Shown piece by piece: positions 22,045-34,613 of a stretch of DNA of 64,000 nucleotides (the stretch's first letter is position 1; each line of letters opens with the position of its first letter). Origin of the DNA: Isoetes taiwanensis (lineage: Eukaryota; Streptophyta; Lycopodiopsida; Isoetales; Isoetaceae); assembly GCA_021234155.1 (NCBI GenBank), contig JAJEKV010000052.1, positions 3,466,254 to 3,530,253 of the forward strand, read 5' to 3'. The notes beneath the pieces are model-generated. The model made no database searches, was not told the DNA's origin, and saw only the letters and a list, made by a program, of their open reading frames with translations. A program made the translations under genes and the position numbers.

Positions 22045-23475
22045 CGTGGCGCTCGAGTCCATCACGATGCTCCCATCGTATAGATCTGGGGACTTCCCCT
22101 CCCATGGCGACTAAATCACCACGGCAAGGCCCTCCGGTCATGCTCGGACTTCGGGATGGCCAAGTTAATAGGCGAGGATCACGGAGGTGTCATTAAGCCC
22201 CACGCCCCTCTATGGGGAAATCCTATGATAGCGGAAGCATACATATACGTTAGCATCCAATCATAATGCAAATAAAATACCACCGCGAAGGGTGGCCCAT
22301 CCTTATCAACATGGCAAAGATAATCCATACATAACAACATAAAACAACACAATACGGGCAGGGCACTACCGGGCTCGGACTCCAAGGGATCAACCGCTGA
22401 CCCGGGGTCTCCAAGATATCAGCAGGCGGAGATATAACAATGGCGTTGGCTGGCATAAGACAATGGCTAGGGTTGTCCACTCCATCCGCCCCTCCCTGTG
22501 CACACTTTGCGGATAGGGCAGTATCATGCTATGGCGTGCTTGTAGCCCTCGGAGGCGCAATCCCAAGGAATCAACCTTTAGGACTGCTCGGGTTACATCT
22601 CCCGGTCAGATGAGGCAGGTCGGGGAGGCGTCCCCTCCCGGGGTATGACGGATCCCTGGGTGTGCTAGAGGATCACGTGCCCCTCGGTGAACCCGCATCC
22701 GTGCAGGCTTACTCCCCTAAATCTAAAGGTCAGCTCACCAACCCGTTCGAGCCAGGTATGCCATAAAGGCTCCCACCCTCAGGCCCGGGGAGTGTCGGAC
22801 CCATACCCAGCCCACACCACGGTGGTGGCTATAAGTCTAGCACAGCGTAGGAGTCCGTGTAGCTAGGCTTAGAAGGGACCCCACCCCCGATTCACCTTCA
22901 TACCCGTTGTTTGGTGCTGAACCACATCATAGCATCCACGGCCAGGTAGGCTCTTGTGCACAGGCCGCAAGTACAGGGTTTTAGGGGTTCTATCTAGGAG
23001 CATCTCTACTGCTAGATGGCCTTTAGGTCTCTACCCACCCCTTTAGCCCATACAACACCATAGGAACGGAAAGAACTAAGCTAATATATCCATCCATCCA
23101 TCCATAACTTGAATAGAACATAAAATAGAGATTAACCTACTCAAACAAGGGTTAATCCTACGACTAACTAGGAAAACCAAGCTATCTACACACTAACCCG
23201 TGTCCTGGCTGGAGCCATGGTCTCGGTATGGGTCCATCACACTAGGCTGGCGGGTGGTTGATGATAACTCAAGCTTGGCTGATAACTGTTGCTCCTCCTT
23301 AGCTCCCAATTCGAATTTGGGAGTCAAAATGGGGCAGGACCCCTTTTCCTAGGCCCAAAATGGAAGGTCCCCCCTGGCCAATCGATTTGGGCCAGGTGGC
23401 GCCCCCTTGTTGGTGCTAATTAACTAATTTAGATTAATTAGGGTAATTAGGCCAAATACTTTATAATTATCCACA
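22045..23475 (-). repeat. HisLTR-A 5' LTR
   Basis: Matches 17613-19046 and 37596-39020 except at CAG/CTG sites. The inner boundary and primer-binding site are degraded relative to copy B, all at such sites. Confidence 0.85.
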
Positions 23476-23840
23476 ATGGATTTATTAACATAGCTAAATA
23501 AAACCATTGTGGTTGACTTCCACTTAGACAATTACCCCCTTATATCTCAGTGACGTGTCCCGACATGCATACGTATACCGTATAAATGCCTGGAACGTCA
23601 CACACGTCGGCTTCCACCACCAGCTCAGTTTACTCTACCACATCCTGCTCCTAAACGTCGTTTGCCTTACTCCAATAGCCCACAGAACAACGAAATTTTC
23701 CTCCACCCGTTCATTTCACTCCAGCAAGGGAGGACGAGCTCAGACTCCTTCCTCCAGTTCGTTTTAGTCCTTCTCCCATAGTCCAGTACAGCGGCCTCCC
23801 GGAGGCAAATCACACCAACTCCATCCATCTCGCTACTTGA
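23476..23840. other. Intergenic stretch right of HisLTR-A
   Basis: Start of the sequence shared with 39021-39385. A TATA-like TATAAATGCCTGG near 23580 precedes the gene remnant. No feature with good coding signal. Confidence 0.4.
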
Positions 23841-24732
23841 TACTACACTAAGTGGGAGCAGTCAGCGCCACGCAACTCCTGTATTCTATGACACTTCAGG
23901 AGCTGATCAGCTACGTCACCAACCTCGACTACTTTTTCCCAGAGAGGGAAAGCAGCTCCCTCCAAGACCGCCCACACCAAACTCTCGGCATCTACTAGTA
24001 CACCATCTTTTGCTCCCCGTGGTCGGATGAAGAAACTCCTCATGTTGATCTCTCAAACGAGGACATAGCAAAGCCACAAGACTCTATGTTGAATTCAAAG
24101 CTCTTGCAGTGAAAACCTCGGATGAAGATGATGGAGAGTCATGTACACCGCCCCAAACGCCGCGGCACAACAAGTTGCTTTCGGGTATCCGGTTTGATCC
24201 TCGAGAGATTGAGAAAAGAATGCTTGTAGCTGTCCCACCGATAATGATGGCCCGGGAAGCCATTCGGCTAGCTAAAGTCTTGGAGGTAACAAGAGAGGAC
24301 CCACTCAATTAAAAGTGCCTTTGGATGAGAACAAATGCTGCCAATGCTTTCGATTGGGAGTTATACTTTGAAGATGGTAAAAGCGAGGAGTGGGAAGGAG
24401 AGCAAAGTCCAAAGCAAACACTGGCATCATAGATCTAGTCTGAAGTAAAGGTTCTTGCATATGACTTTGTTTTTCTTGTTGCTAATAAGTTACGTGCGGT
24501 CACTCAAACTTTTTAAAAGGTCGGCATGTGGATTAGATAAACAACCTAGAAAGGTGGCCAAAAAGATGATGATGAAAACTCACTTGTAGGCGGTGAGGAA
24601 GAAGATCATTCGAGTACATCCGGTTTTGAGAGTGAAGATGAGGATGAAGGCTCTCTTGATCGGGGACTAAATGAGTCGAGGATGACATGCATCCCGATAT
24701 TCTTTGCAAAATGTAAGTTTGTCCGATGACTC
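23840..24732 (+). pseudogene. Acidic-tailed gene remnant, unit 1
   Basis: Same sequence as 39385-40273, with frames broken at CAG/CTG positions. Readable here: KRMLVAVPPIMMAREAIRLA versus KRMLVAVPADNDETGKPFWL in unit 2. See the unit 2 entry for the domain description. Confidence 0.5.
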
Positions 24733-26140
24733 GAACATGTAAAGAACAGAAAATGCAGGTGATGAGGGTTTGTCAAAATGTCCTATATTTTTGACAATTT
24801 TGTTCATAATTTTGTAAAATTTTCACAAGCTTTGAATATATCACTTGTTTGTCACTCTACTACCCTTGCTGTTTTTTTTATTGCCCCTTTTTTGCTACAC
24901 TTCATATAAGTAGCTATTTTTTGTTTCAAATTAGGAGGATGAAAATAGTTATTAAATATTTTTGCATACAAGCTATGTTCAATCAACCCCTCAAAAAGGG
25001 TACCTAAATTAGCTAAATTGTCACACTTGTCACGAACAAACCTTCAAAATGGACTTTTTTTAGGGAATCTTTCAAAGATTCCTTCTGAAGTGCGTTTAGA
25101 GCAAATAAGTGCGTTTCAATTTAAACTTTATTGAAAGAGTAGGAAAATTTCTGATTGGGTTTAAAAACTTTGCCCAACACTAATTTAGATCACACTCATT
25201 TTATCCAATTTTTTCTTTCTTATATGAGCTAAATATATCTAGTAAAAGAAACTAGGGAAAAATGACAGAATTTTGGATTTATTGGTGGCAGTTCAGAACT
25301 TGGCACGTGTTTGGCTCTTGTTTGTATCTCCTTGATGCATCGCTCTACCTAAGATTTGATTGGTCAGTGGTATACTGCAATTGGTCCATGCAAAATCATT
25401 GATGATAGTTGCACCAGACAAATGTTTTCATTCACAACCCTGTTTGATAATTTTGTTGACATGGTACAATCGTTTAAGGCCTAATTGTTATGAGCTGAGT
25501 ATTACGTAATGAGAGGAGAGAGGATAATTAACCCAATCTCAGCCCTAGATTAAATGCTATAGTTACCATGCCCACATTTTGGGCATAATTTGGGCACCTA
25601 TAAATGCGGTGTTTTTTAAAGAGTGATCCATCTTGATCTAAACTAGTTTCTTAACCAAAGGTATTACAACCCATTAATTGTCGTGGTGCAAGTTTTCATT
25701 ACATAAAAAATGTATTAGAGACGATACCATTACATTGGCATACCTTTCAATTTGTGAGATATAACCAAAGTTGAAATCTTATAATCATTTACATGCATAC
25801 TTCAAATGTTAATCCATTGCAATACCAATTATAGCCTCACGCAATTGATGGCGGGGAGGCATTCCGCCCCATAGGGGCTCTAAGGCGATGTCAGAGCCAG
25901 GGCGGGCGACGGCGAAAATGGAGCCGCAAGTGCCCGCTGAAAGTGCCTTGGTGGCATGTTGGAGCCTAGGTGCCATGTTTGAGCCACCTTGGCATGTTGG
26001 AGCCTATGTGGCGGGGATAGGTTAAATGCGACGCATTTAAATTATTTTTCGGACATATAAAGTCAAAAAAATATTATTTTTTTTCCCTCATTGGGAAAAA
26101 AAAAAAATCGCGATAAGCAAAATCTTGAAAAAAAAAAAAA
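24733..26140. other. AT-rich non-coding spacer, unit 1
   Basis: No coding signal. A CCCACATTTTGGGCATAATTTG stretch near 25567 resembles the Helitron-family hairpin GCCCA..TGGGC (intact in unit 2 near 41115). Ends near poly-A tracts at 26090-26150. Confidence 0.4.
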
Positions 26141-26400
26141 AAATATAATAATTTTGCGTAAAAGCGATTTAAACCGCTTTACGAAAAAAATTCGGTAAGG
26201 TTTTCAAGCTTTTGCCACGAAAGTTCAAATTTTTTTATTTTTTTTTTTTTCCGGATTTTTTTGTGTAAAAAAAAATCTGTTTTGCTTACGCTGAAATTGT
26301 TTTCGCGTAAAGTTTAAACGACTATTCGCTTTTAAAAAATTAATTTTTTTTAAAGTTTCGTCAGAGCGAAAAATTCCCGATGCCAGAATTTTTTTTGCCG
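26140..26400. repeat. Inverted-repeat cluster, TTTCGCGTAAGCGAAA family (degraded copy)
   Basis: Counterpart of 41690-41935. Most repeat units are scrambled here relative to unit 2. Confidence 0.55.
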
Positions 26401-26504
26401 TATTTTTGACGTATTATACTTCAAATTTGTGTCTTATCATTCGAATAATACATATTGAGTATAAAACATATACAGTATTGAACCTATCCCTGCTACGTGG
26501 CATG

Positions 26505-27130
26505 TCGGTGTTGGAGCCTAGGTGGCATGTTGGAGCCCACGTGCCATGTTTGAGCCACCTTGGCATGTTGGAGCCTAGGTGGCATGTTGCAGCCCCCGTG
26601 GCATGTTTGCGGTTAGGTGGCATGTTGGAGCCCTCATGGCATGTTTGAGCCACCTTGGCATGTTTGAGCCTGGGTGGCATGTTGGAACCTAGGTGGCACA
26701 TTTGAGCCAACTTGGCATGTTAGAGCCTAGGTGGCATGTGGTGAGCGACCTTGGCTTGTTTGAGCCTAGGTGGCATCTTGTAGCCTTCGTGGCACGTTTG
26801 AGCTACCTTGGCATGTTTGATCCTAGGTGGCATGTTGGAGCCTAGGTGACATGTTTGAGCCACCTTGGCATGTTGGAGCCTAGGTGGCATGTTGTGAGCC
26901 AGCTTGGCTTGTTGGAGCCTAGGTGGCATGTTGTAGCCTGTGTGGCATGTTTGAGTTACCTTGGCATGTTTGAGCCTCTAGATGGCATGTTGGAGCCCAG
27001 GTGACATGTTTGAGCCACCTTGGTATGTTGGAGCCTAGGTGGCATGTTTGAGCCACCTTGGCATGTTGGAGCCAGCGTGGCATGTTTGAGCCACCTTGGT
27101 ATGTTGGAACCCCGGTGTAGCATGTTTGAG
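26505..27130. repeat. Minisatellite, ~19-20 bp unit, unit 1
   Basis: About 30 units alternating GGCATGTTGGAGCCTAGGT and GGCATGTTTGAGCCACCTT. The long ORFs on either strand follow the repeat and are not genes. Confidence 0.9.
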
Positions 27131-28310
27131 TCCTTTAAGAAATGCCTATATGATGCCTATCTTTGGTTTTTTGTATCAATATGTCTTCTACAGTTGCCAA
27201 GTGATGGATATCTTCAAGTTTCATGCTCTACAAGCTCACACACATACATGTATGAAGTCAAATGCTAGTGAGTGTGTCAAGCATGCATACAACTCTTTTA
27301 TGCCACCATTTTGTGGCCATATTGGCATGTGGACAACTTGGTCATACATGGATTCTTAGAAAACCATAAAAAACCACACCTCAAAAAAACACTACCTTAG
27401 GAAACAACACCTTAAAAAAAAACATCCCTTCAAAACACCATACCGCCTGAGAAAATAACACATCCTTAAAAAAGAAACTACACCTCCTTAAGAAACTACA
27501 CATTCTTAAGAAAAAAAGATACAGCTCCCTAAGAAAAACTACAATATATCGTTGAAAAAACACACTTCCATATAACTACGTGTAGGTTTTTTCCAAATCT
27601 TAAAAAAATAATCCGTATTTTGTTTTTACTGTTGTTTTCAGTTGTGGACCAAATGTTGAGGTTGTAGTGATAATTTAGGTGTGTATAAATAGATATCTGA
27701 GGGAAATTGACCAAGCCATCGGCTTTGGCCTCCACCGCTTCTTCTTATTATGGCACATTTTATTAACTTTTGCAAGATGAACCATGAGGACCTCTACAGT
27801 GCCCTTGACTAGAAATAGAACTTGAAGACTGGCATTGACTGTCGTTGCTATGAATCCCGTCCGCTTCTATCCTGATCCCTTTGATATTGTAATCCATCTT
27901 CTATGGAATCCAGAGCATGGTTTGTTCATGATCAAAAGGATCTCGGGGCGCTTGATTGGCGATGAATTGGAATAGCTTTTGAAGTTTATGTTGTTTGATC
28001 ATGCTATATTTATGCCAACAAAATCGCGCCAGGCGTGATTTGAACTACGAAAATCTAAGTTTTGTAGCCACTTGCTTGCCTTATTTATTGATAAAGCAAT
28101 AGTATTTCACTCTATAGATTTCGTAGTCGTCCATGATGGTATAAAATAATAAGCAATTTTCTACTTTTTATATTGCCAACATTCTGTCATAATATGTAGC
28201 AAAATAACAGGGGGTTCCAGGGGGATTTGATATGGATATAATTCCTGAAACCATAGGCCATATCCATAAAGCAATTCAATGGGTTATTATAAAAAAAACA
28301 TAGATTTAAG
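27131..28310. other. Non-coding spacer with CCTTAAAAAA-type repeats, unit 1
   Basis: 27370-27550 is a loose repeat of CACCTTAAGAAAC. A short ORF around 27778-27975 corresponds to 43331-43528. Otherwise no recognisable feature. Confidence 0.4.
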
Positions 28311-28320
28311 ATAAAAAATA

Positions 28321-28410
28321 GTCACGTTAGCTCACTGGTTAGATTGGTTAAAGTAGTCTTATTAGGACATTGAGTTATTTTGGTAGAGGTAGAGATTCGA
28401 GCTCTCGTAT
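28321..28410 (+). repeat. tRNA-derived SINE-like head, unit 1
   Basis: TAGCTCACTGG at 28328-28338 matches the pol III A box (TRGCNNARYNGG) and AGATTCGAGCTC at 28393-28404 approximates the B box. The spacing is compatible with a tRNA-derived SINE promoter. The 3' end of the element is not defined. Also present at 43875-43965. Confidence 0.45.
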
Positions 28411-28753
28411 TTCATATTCTAAAACCTTAAGCGAATTCGTATAGAGGCTCGATATACCATCAAAACCTTAGGCAAACGCGTATTTGACATCTCAAAATCA
28501 TAGGCGCCCCCAGTCATAAATGAGCATAATCGAAATGAGAGGTGCCCAGAGGCTCCAACATACAGTCTGGGCCATAGGATTGACAGATCCGACGACTGTG
28601 GTAGTCCAGGGTGCACCTCGTTTAGAATATGGGTGATTTGCATCGAATTTTTGAATGCCGTTCAATTTCAACACAAAATGCATATTCCTAGGCTGAAAAT
28701 GAACTCAGTGCAAAAGTGTGGTTAATTCAGTGTAGGATGTTATCATTTTAATA

Positions 28754-31162
28754 CTAGTAATGGTGCCCAGCGTTGCTGGGCATAAATTTGGCCTGAGAAT
28801 GTTTTGGCCGCAATTAGAAGAGCTTGCAGTAATAATCCAACTTGTATTACTTACTATTATAATAAAAACTTTTGAAAGCTTTAACAACGTTTTAAAAGAA
28901 ATCTAGCTCCATGTTAGATAGTGATGCATCCGTATCTTTTGAGCTTTGAGTGGTGCTTGTTCATAGCAAGTCTGAGGGAGGAAATTGTTAAGTTGAGCAT
29001 GTTTTCTCGGTATACATTCAGATCATACCTACCTCCTCAAAATGTTGTAGTGACACACTAATGTTGAAATATAATATGTGAATATTACGGGATTGCAAGA
29101 TGAACACTAATAATGTCACTCTAGCAAAATTTAACATCATCTTACATTTGGATATTATAGTCCAAAAACTTTTCTACCCTTAAGCAAAGTTCAAAACCTG
29201 TTAATGATAGAACCAAGTCACTCTTCCATGCCATTGTGAACTCATGTTTTGTAATAGCATATGTCTAAATGCTCGAAAGTTCACACTTGATAATACCATG
29301 CATTTGAACTACATTCTAGGTGATTTGTTGTGTGTAAAGCAATGTACCTTCTATTGTATTAAAACAATTATAAAATCCACCACAACAAATTCACACATAC
29401 AACAATTTCAATTAATTGTAATCTTGGTGCCTTGTTCCAATATTTTGCAACTATTCTACTCTAAAGAGACATGTGCCCACAATTATAAAATCCACTACCA
29501 CAAATTCACACATGCAACAATTTGAATTAATTGTAATCTTGAACAATCAATATGCAATAATACCCGAATTGTGCATTTACGCTTTTCAAACTACTTACTG
29601 TGTTGGGCTGGTCGAGGATGTAACTGGCATTTGGGCCTCATACACATAGTGGGATGTCATACACTCGATAATCCGCCTTGCAGCATGGCAGTAAATGTGC
29701 AGTTAAACAACATCTTGAAAATGCATCCTTGGATACTCAAGCTTCGAGCTTTTTCTTATTTGGTCTAACAAACATCTTCTTCTTCTGGCATCTAACAGAA
29801 GAATAGTCCTGGGTTTTGCCCTTCTAAAGCATTAACTTTGGGCATATATGATTGTATAACTGTCATAAAGTCATAGTAAAAGCATAACGTATTCACTTGC
29901 CCAATTGCTGGGCATCCTGTCTCTCCTCTCACATTGCAGCGGTAGTAGGACCTGGAAAACATGTAAACATGAGAAAACCATAAGCATCATATGGCTAAAA
30001 GACGATTTCACATATGGTGTTGGTTACCTGGGATGTTGTGATCCGCTAATTTCTTTCTGGCCATATTTTCTCCATCTATATCCATCATGAAAGTGAGATT
30101 CCGTCTCTTGTTCTGAGTTTCTGGATTTTCTGTAAAACGTTGAAGAATTACATTACTTTTAGCACGACCATTTCAATGAGATGCTTACAAATTTGCAAAT
30201 GTTTGCAGACAATTGCATGTGCAAATGCGGAGTGCTGTCTGAAAATGCAGAGAGCTTATTTAAAAATATTGCAAATCTAGAAAATGGGGTGATTCTGTAG
30301 AATGCAAACCTGCCATTACCATGTCTTCCGGAAGCACTGCATCAAACACCACTGTATGATAAATGTTGATGTCGTCAACACCATTTTTCCATAGCTTCAT
30401 TGTTCTTTTGCTCATTTGTTCTGTGATCAATTGAAAGATCAGCTTGCCTTGCTAGCTCATTTAGAATTTTTGGTAGAACCCATCCACAACCAATCAAAAC
30501 CCTTCCAATCCAAGGTATCTGCAGCGATCATGCCATTTGGGATTATAGACTTTGTAATCGAACTAAAGCTCCATCATCACTTATTTATGCTCCTCTTCTA
30601 TTCATATTCTATTCTTGATGGGATCTTTGAAGCATTTGCCTCGATTGGCGAATTCATGCTACATCGGTGAATTAACATTACAATGGCAAATTGCTACTTT
30701 TCTTGTTCTTCAGTGCAAGGAAAATGACCTAAAACAATATGAAACAGAGGAAACAAAAACTTAGAACGTTCAAACCTGAATACCCGCATCAAGTAGACCA
30801 CCTCTACAGCTCACCATGCTCCTCTACAGCTATAACATCCGACATAGCCGGGCTTTCTGCTCAAGCCCGCAACCTTCGAAACCTAATCATTGCAAGCTAC
30901 TTGCGGATATTTTGCATCAAACGAAACCTAGAAATCCGCAATAAACTCGTGGTATCTTCAATAGAACAAAGGTTTGATCCGCAACAAAGGTTTGACGGGA
31001 TAGCGTAAAAACCGAGTAATGGCACCTCAGGGAAGAAATAAGACCTCCTAATCATCCGGGATCTTCTAAAAGATCCGATCGCCTCTATAGTTGTAGAGCA
31101 CCCTTTGGTCGGGCAAAATGGCGTGCCCGTTGCAAAATTAAAAACACGGCCACCGGATACCT
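28754..31162 (-). mobile_element. Helitron, unit 1, interrupted by CACTA-2
   Basis: On the minus strand the element ends GCCCAGCAACGCTGGGC (a 7 bp-stem hairpin, 28765-28781), ACCATTA, CTAG at 28754-28757, then host T: a textbook Helitron 3' end. The 5' part is cut by the CACTA-2 terminus at 31163; the missing end can be read at 1345-1519 in the sister copy. No Rep/Hel gene. Contains a ~75 bp internal repeat (TTATAAAATCCAC..CAAATTCACACAT, 29370 and 29483). Confidence 0.8.
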
Positions 31163-31189
31163 CACTACAAAACCAAAGCCCCATTTACG

Positions 31190-31690
31190 GCGTCTATTAC
31201 GACGTTCGGGACGTCGTTGCATGCGTCGATGATCGACGTCAAAACGTCGATAAACGGCGTCTATTTCGACGTCGGGCGTCGATAAACGACATTTATGCGT
31301 GTCGCTATCGGCCGCAACAGCGGCGTCTTTAAGCGGCGACCGACGTCGTTCAACGTCGTTCGCATACACATGGGTCACCGCGCTGCTTCTTTGCCAGTGA
31401 CCGCGCCCGGCCGGGCCGGGGCGTGGCAGATGACGGCAACGTCGTTCAACGACGAAAAAAGTACACGTCATCATGTCCGATCCCAACGTGGCGTTGCCGG
31501 TAGCCACAGCCGGCCGACGCGTCGCTTACCGCGTGTGAAACGTCGTTCAACGACGTTCTCGGGCGTATTGTCACTGCTCACTGCGTGGCCGATTTGTCGC
31601 TGTCTGGCGGGCGCCATGTGGGACAACGTCGTTCAACGACGTTGCTGACGTGGCGGCCACGCAGACAACGTCGTTCAACGACGATTAAGG
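31190..31690. repeat. CACTA-2 subterminal palindromes, unit 1
   Basis: Repeated CGTCGTTCAACGACG and half sites ACGTCG; CpG-rich in an otherwise AT-rich setting. Likely transposase-binding repeats by analogy with En/Spm. Confidence 0.8.
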
Positions 31691-32140
31691 AATTTTGATA
31701 AAAAAAAATATTTATTTAATATTATTCAATATGATTTAACGGACAGTTAATATTCATATTCAAAATTAACAAATATTTAATATAAATAAATATTTAGTAA
31801 TATTTATTAATATTAATATTATCAATAATATTAATAGTATTAATAAATATTAAATATGAACAAAATAAATCGAGAATAAATATTTAAAAATTTAAAAATT
31901 CGAAAAATAGAAACAAATATTGATTAAATTATATTAGTATTCAGTATCATGGTAGATAAGCATTATTGTTTAATATGTAATTAAATGTTTAATAAATCTA
32001 AGAATAAAAAAATAGAATCGAGCATAAAATTAACATAACAAAAAAATCACAAATAATAAGAACAAAGCATAAAAAATTTAAATTGAATTCAATTAATATA
32101 TTTCACAATGTAATTTGCACATTACAAAATATATTAAGTC
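31690..32140. other. AT-rich block of CACTA-2, unit 1
   Basis: Mostly AATATTTATTAATATT-like sequence with no coding signal. At 31971 (GTTTAATATGTAA) it preserves the empty target of the two Helitrons in unit 2. Confidence 0.6.
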
Positions 32141-33760
32141 TTTAGTTGTTGCTCTCTTCTTCTTCTTCTTCATTGGCTTCGTCTTCATTTACGCATTATA
32201 TTGTATCGCAACAATTAGTTCATTGTAGTCACAAATAATTATCTAATGAATGATACACACTTCATCCCCCCTTTCACGCAGCAATGGCGTACGCGATGGC
32301 CGCATGACTGCCTTGTTTGAAGGCCCTTTCGCGTTCATCTTTAGCGGTAGGGCGACAAACAAATGGCGCCTATTGAGAATGAGCACCAAAACTAATGTTA
32401 GTGTTCAACTCGAGAACCTACATTATAAACCAAATTTATACTTACAAATAGCTTATCCGTAAAGCCATAACCGCTGACCCGGTCTTATTGGCACTATGGC
32501 TGCCACTTGCTTCGTCGTACCTCGCGTCCAGCGCTGCCTTTGTTCTAGCTTCCCCTTTCTTTGATAATATGTTGGCCTTCAAACACTACAATGCAATACA
32601 AGGACTTAGTCCACATGGCATCATCTAATTATACGACTCGTGGGAGAGATGATGTACTTGAAATGCCTCATTAGTCAACGGATATAGGTCAGTGCCACTT
32701 CCTCTATCGAGACTCCTGTAGCTTTGGCAAGAGCTTTCAGCTGCTTCTTCTGATTACCTCTGCAAAATATAAATAAAATATGAGTACAATGAGGTTATAA
32801 TGAAGAACGAAAGAGCCTAATACCTGGTGGCTTTAACATGTTTACCCTGCTTTGAACAAACCTCCCTCCATGAGATCTCTCCTGACTTGAGCTCGGGATA
32901 TTCTGCTTCTAAAAGCTCCTTGATCCTCTCTTTTTCCTCATCATAGGCTCCCCGGAGTTCCATTCACCCTTGTGGACGTTATGGCAAACGCTATTTGTGA
33001 CACTATTAGCCATCTTCCAAAAATTGTCGCCATCTGCGGTCTTTGTGGCGGCAACTTCTTGCTACTACACTCAACATCGACTAACATATGAATATGTGTT
33101 AGTGAACAAAAAGGGCATAATTCAAGATGAACTCACTCATATTGAAAGAGATGCCTTCGTGGAGGTGGTGCGGTGGTGCACGATCTTTAATGAGCTTGAA
33201 GAGGAATTGCGGCCCACTCCGGACGTAAACGACGGCCGGCTCGCCCTTGGGGGGTTCATTCTCCTCGTGCTGCTCGGAACGGGCCCAAGATTGAATTCGA
33301 AGGAGTGTATGAGCTATGACGTGGAGGGTCATGGGCATTTGGACCTCCGCCTACTTTGTTCAACACCGGGGCGCAATGTCCATTTCTGCGGCGACATCCC
33401 GAATTGCAAGGCATTCCACCTATCTTCGGGGTTATCGCCTCGTTGATATCTCGGAGTTCCACGCTCTTCGTCTTCCCGGCTGGATGCGAGGTCCTTTTCC
33501 GTCTCTTCGGCGGTGGTGAGAAGAAGATCCGCCCATAACCACGACGACGAACATTATGCATAGGAAAAGAAGGACGCAACCGCATTTACACGCTACATTT
33601 AAAAACATTAGAACGTTAAAAATAAATGGTTAACTTACATTTTATCCTAGAAAAAAATCCATACCAAATCCACACAATGGTGGAGGTGGCGGTGGTGGCG
33701 AGCTAAACCCGAACGACCAACTTCGCCTCTTAAAGGCCTTTGCAGGTTTAGGGATGTCAA
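32140..33760 (-). pseudogene. CACTA-2 gene remnants of unknown family, unit 1
   Basis: The minus strand holds an exon with EEKERIKELLEAEYPELKSG and EISWREVCSKQGKHVKATR before a donor, a Pro-rich exon beginning GFSSPPPPPPPLCGFGMDFF-like sequence in unit 2, and a terminal poly-Glu end (EEEEEESNN). Possibly the element's DNA-binding (TNPA-type) protein; I cannot confirm the family. Frames are broken, partly at CAG/CTG sites. Confidence 0.45.
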
Positions 33761-33776
33761 TAAGGCTACCAAGCCA

Positions 33777-34602
33777 TATCCCTGGGTGCGCTAGAGGATA
33801 CGTGCCCCCTCAGTGACCCCCGCATCTGTACCCGACTTACTCCCCTAAATCTAAAGGTCAGCTCACCAACCCGTTCGAGCCCAGGGCGGCCATAAAGGCT
33901 CCCACCCTCCGGCCCAGGGAGTGTCAGACCCATACCCAGCCCACACACAGTGACTGACTATAAGTCTAGCACACTGTAGGAGTCCCGTAGCCACGATAGG
34001 CGGGACCCCACCCCCGATTCACCTTCATACCCGTTGTTTGGTGCTGAACCACATCATAGCATCCACGGCCAGGTAGGCTCTTGTGCACAGGCCGCAAGTA
34101 CAGGGTTTTAGGGGTTCTATCTAGGAGCATCTCTACTGCTAGATGGCCTTTAGGTCTCTACCCACCCCTTTAGCCCATACAACACCATAGGAACGGAAAG
34201 AACTAAGCTAATACATCCATCCATCCATCCATAACTTGAATAGAACATAAAATAGAGATTAACCTACTCAAACAAGGGTTAATCCTACGACTAACTAGGA
34301 AAACCAAGCTATCTACACACTAACCCGTGTCCTGGCTGGAGCCATGGTCTCGGTATGGGTCCATCACACTAGGCTGGCGGGTGGTTGATGATAACTCAAG
34401 CTTGGCTGATAACTGTTGCTCCTCCTTAGCTCCCAATTCGAATTTGGGAGTCAAAATGGGGCAGGACCCCTTTTCCTAGGCCCAAAATGGAAGGTCCCCC
34501 CTGGCCAATCGATTTGGGCCAGGTGGCGCCCCCTTGTTGGTGCTAATTAACTAATTTAGATTAATTAGGGTAATTAGGCCAAATACTTTATAATTATCCA
34601 CA
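33777..34602 (-). repeat. HisLTR-B 3' LTR, truncated
   Basis: Matches the 18217-19046 part of the copy A LTR; the remainder was lost at the duplication junction. Confidence 0.85.
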
Positions 34603-34613
34603 ATGTCTCCGGC

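Larger units (their letters stand above)
31163..33772. mobile_element. CACTA-2 left part, unit 1 (cut by the tandem-duplication junction)
   Basis: Begins CACTACAAAACCAAAGC. Then about 500 bp dense in GTCGTTCAACGAC palindromes (31190-31690), an AT-rich block (31690-32130), and gene remnants on the minus strand. It ends at the junction to LTR sequence at 33772/33777; in unit 2 the same element continues past 53012. Confidence 0.75.

Noticed and set aside
22045-23475. Treating copy A LTR divergence as evidence of element age
   Set aside because: Differences concentrate at CAG/CTG and cannot be used as a molecular clock.
26414-26929. Cys/His-rich ORFs such as repeated MPPRLKHAK-like peptides that mimic zinc-finger repeats
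   Set aside because: They are translations of the 19-20 bp minisatellite, open on both strands, with no gene context.
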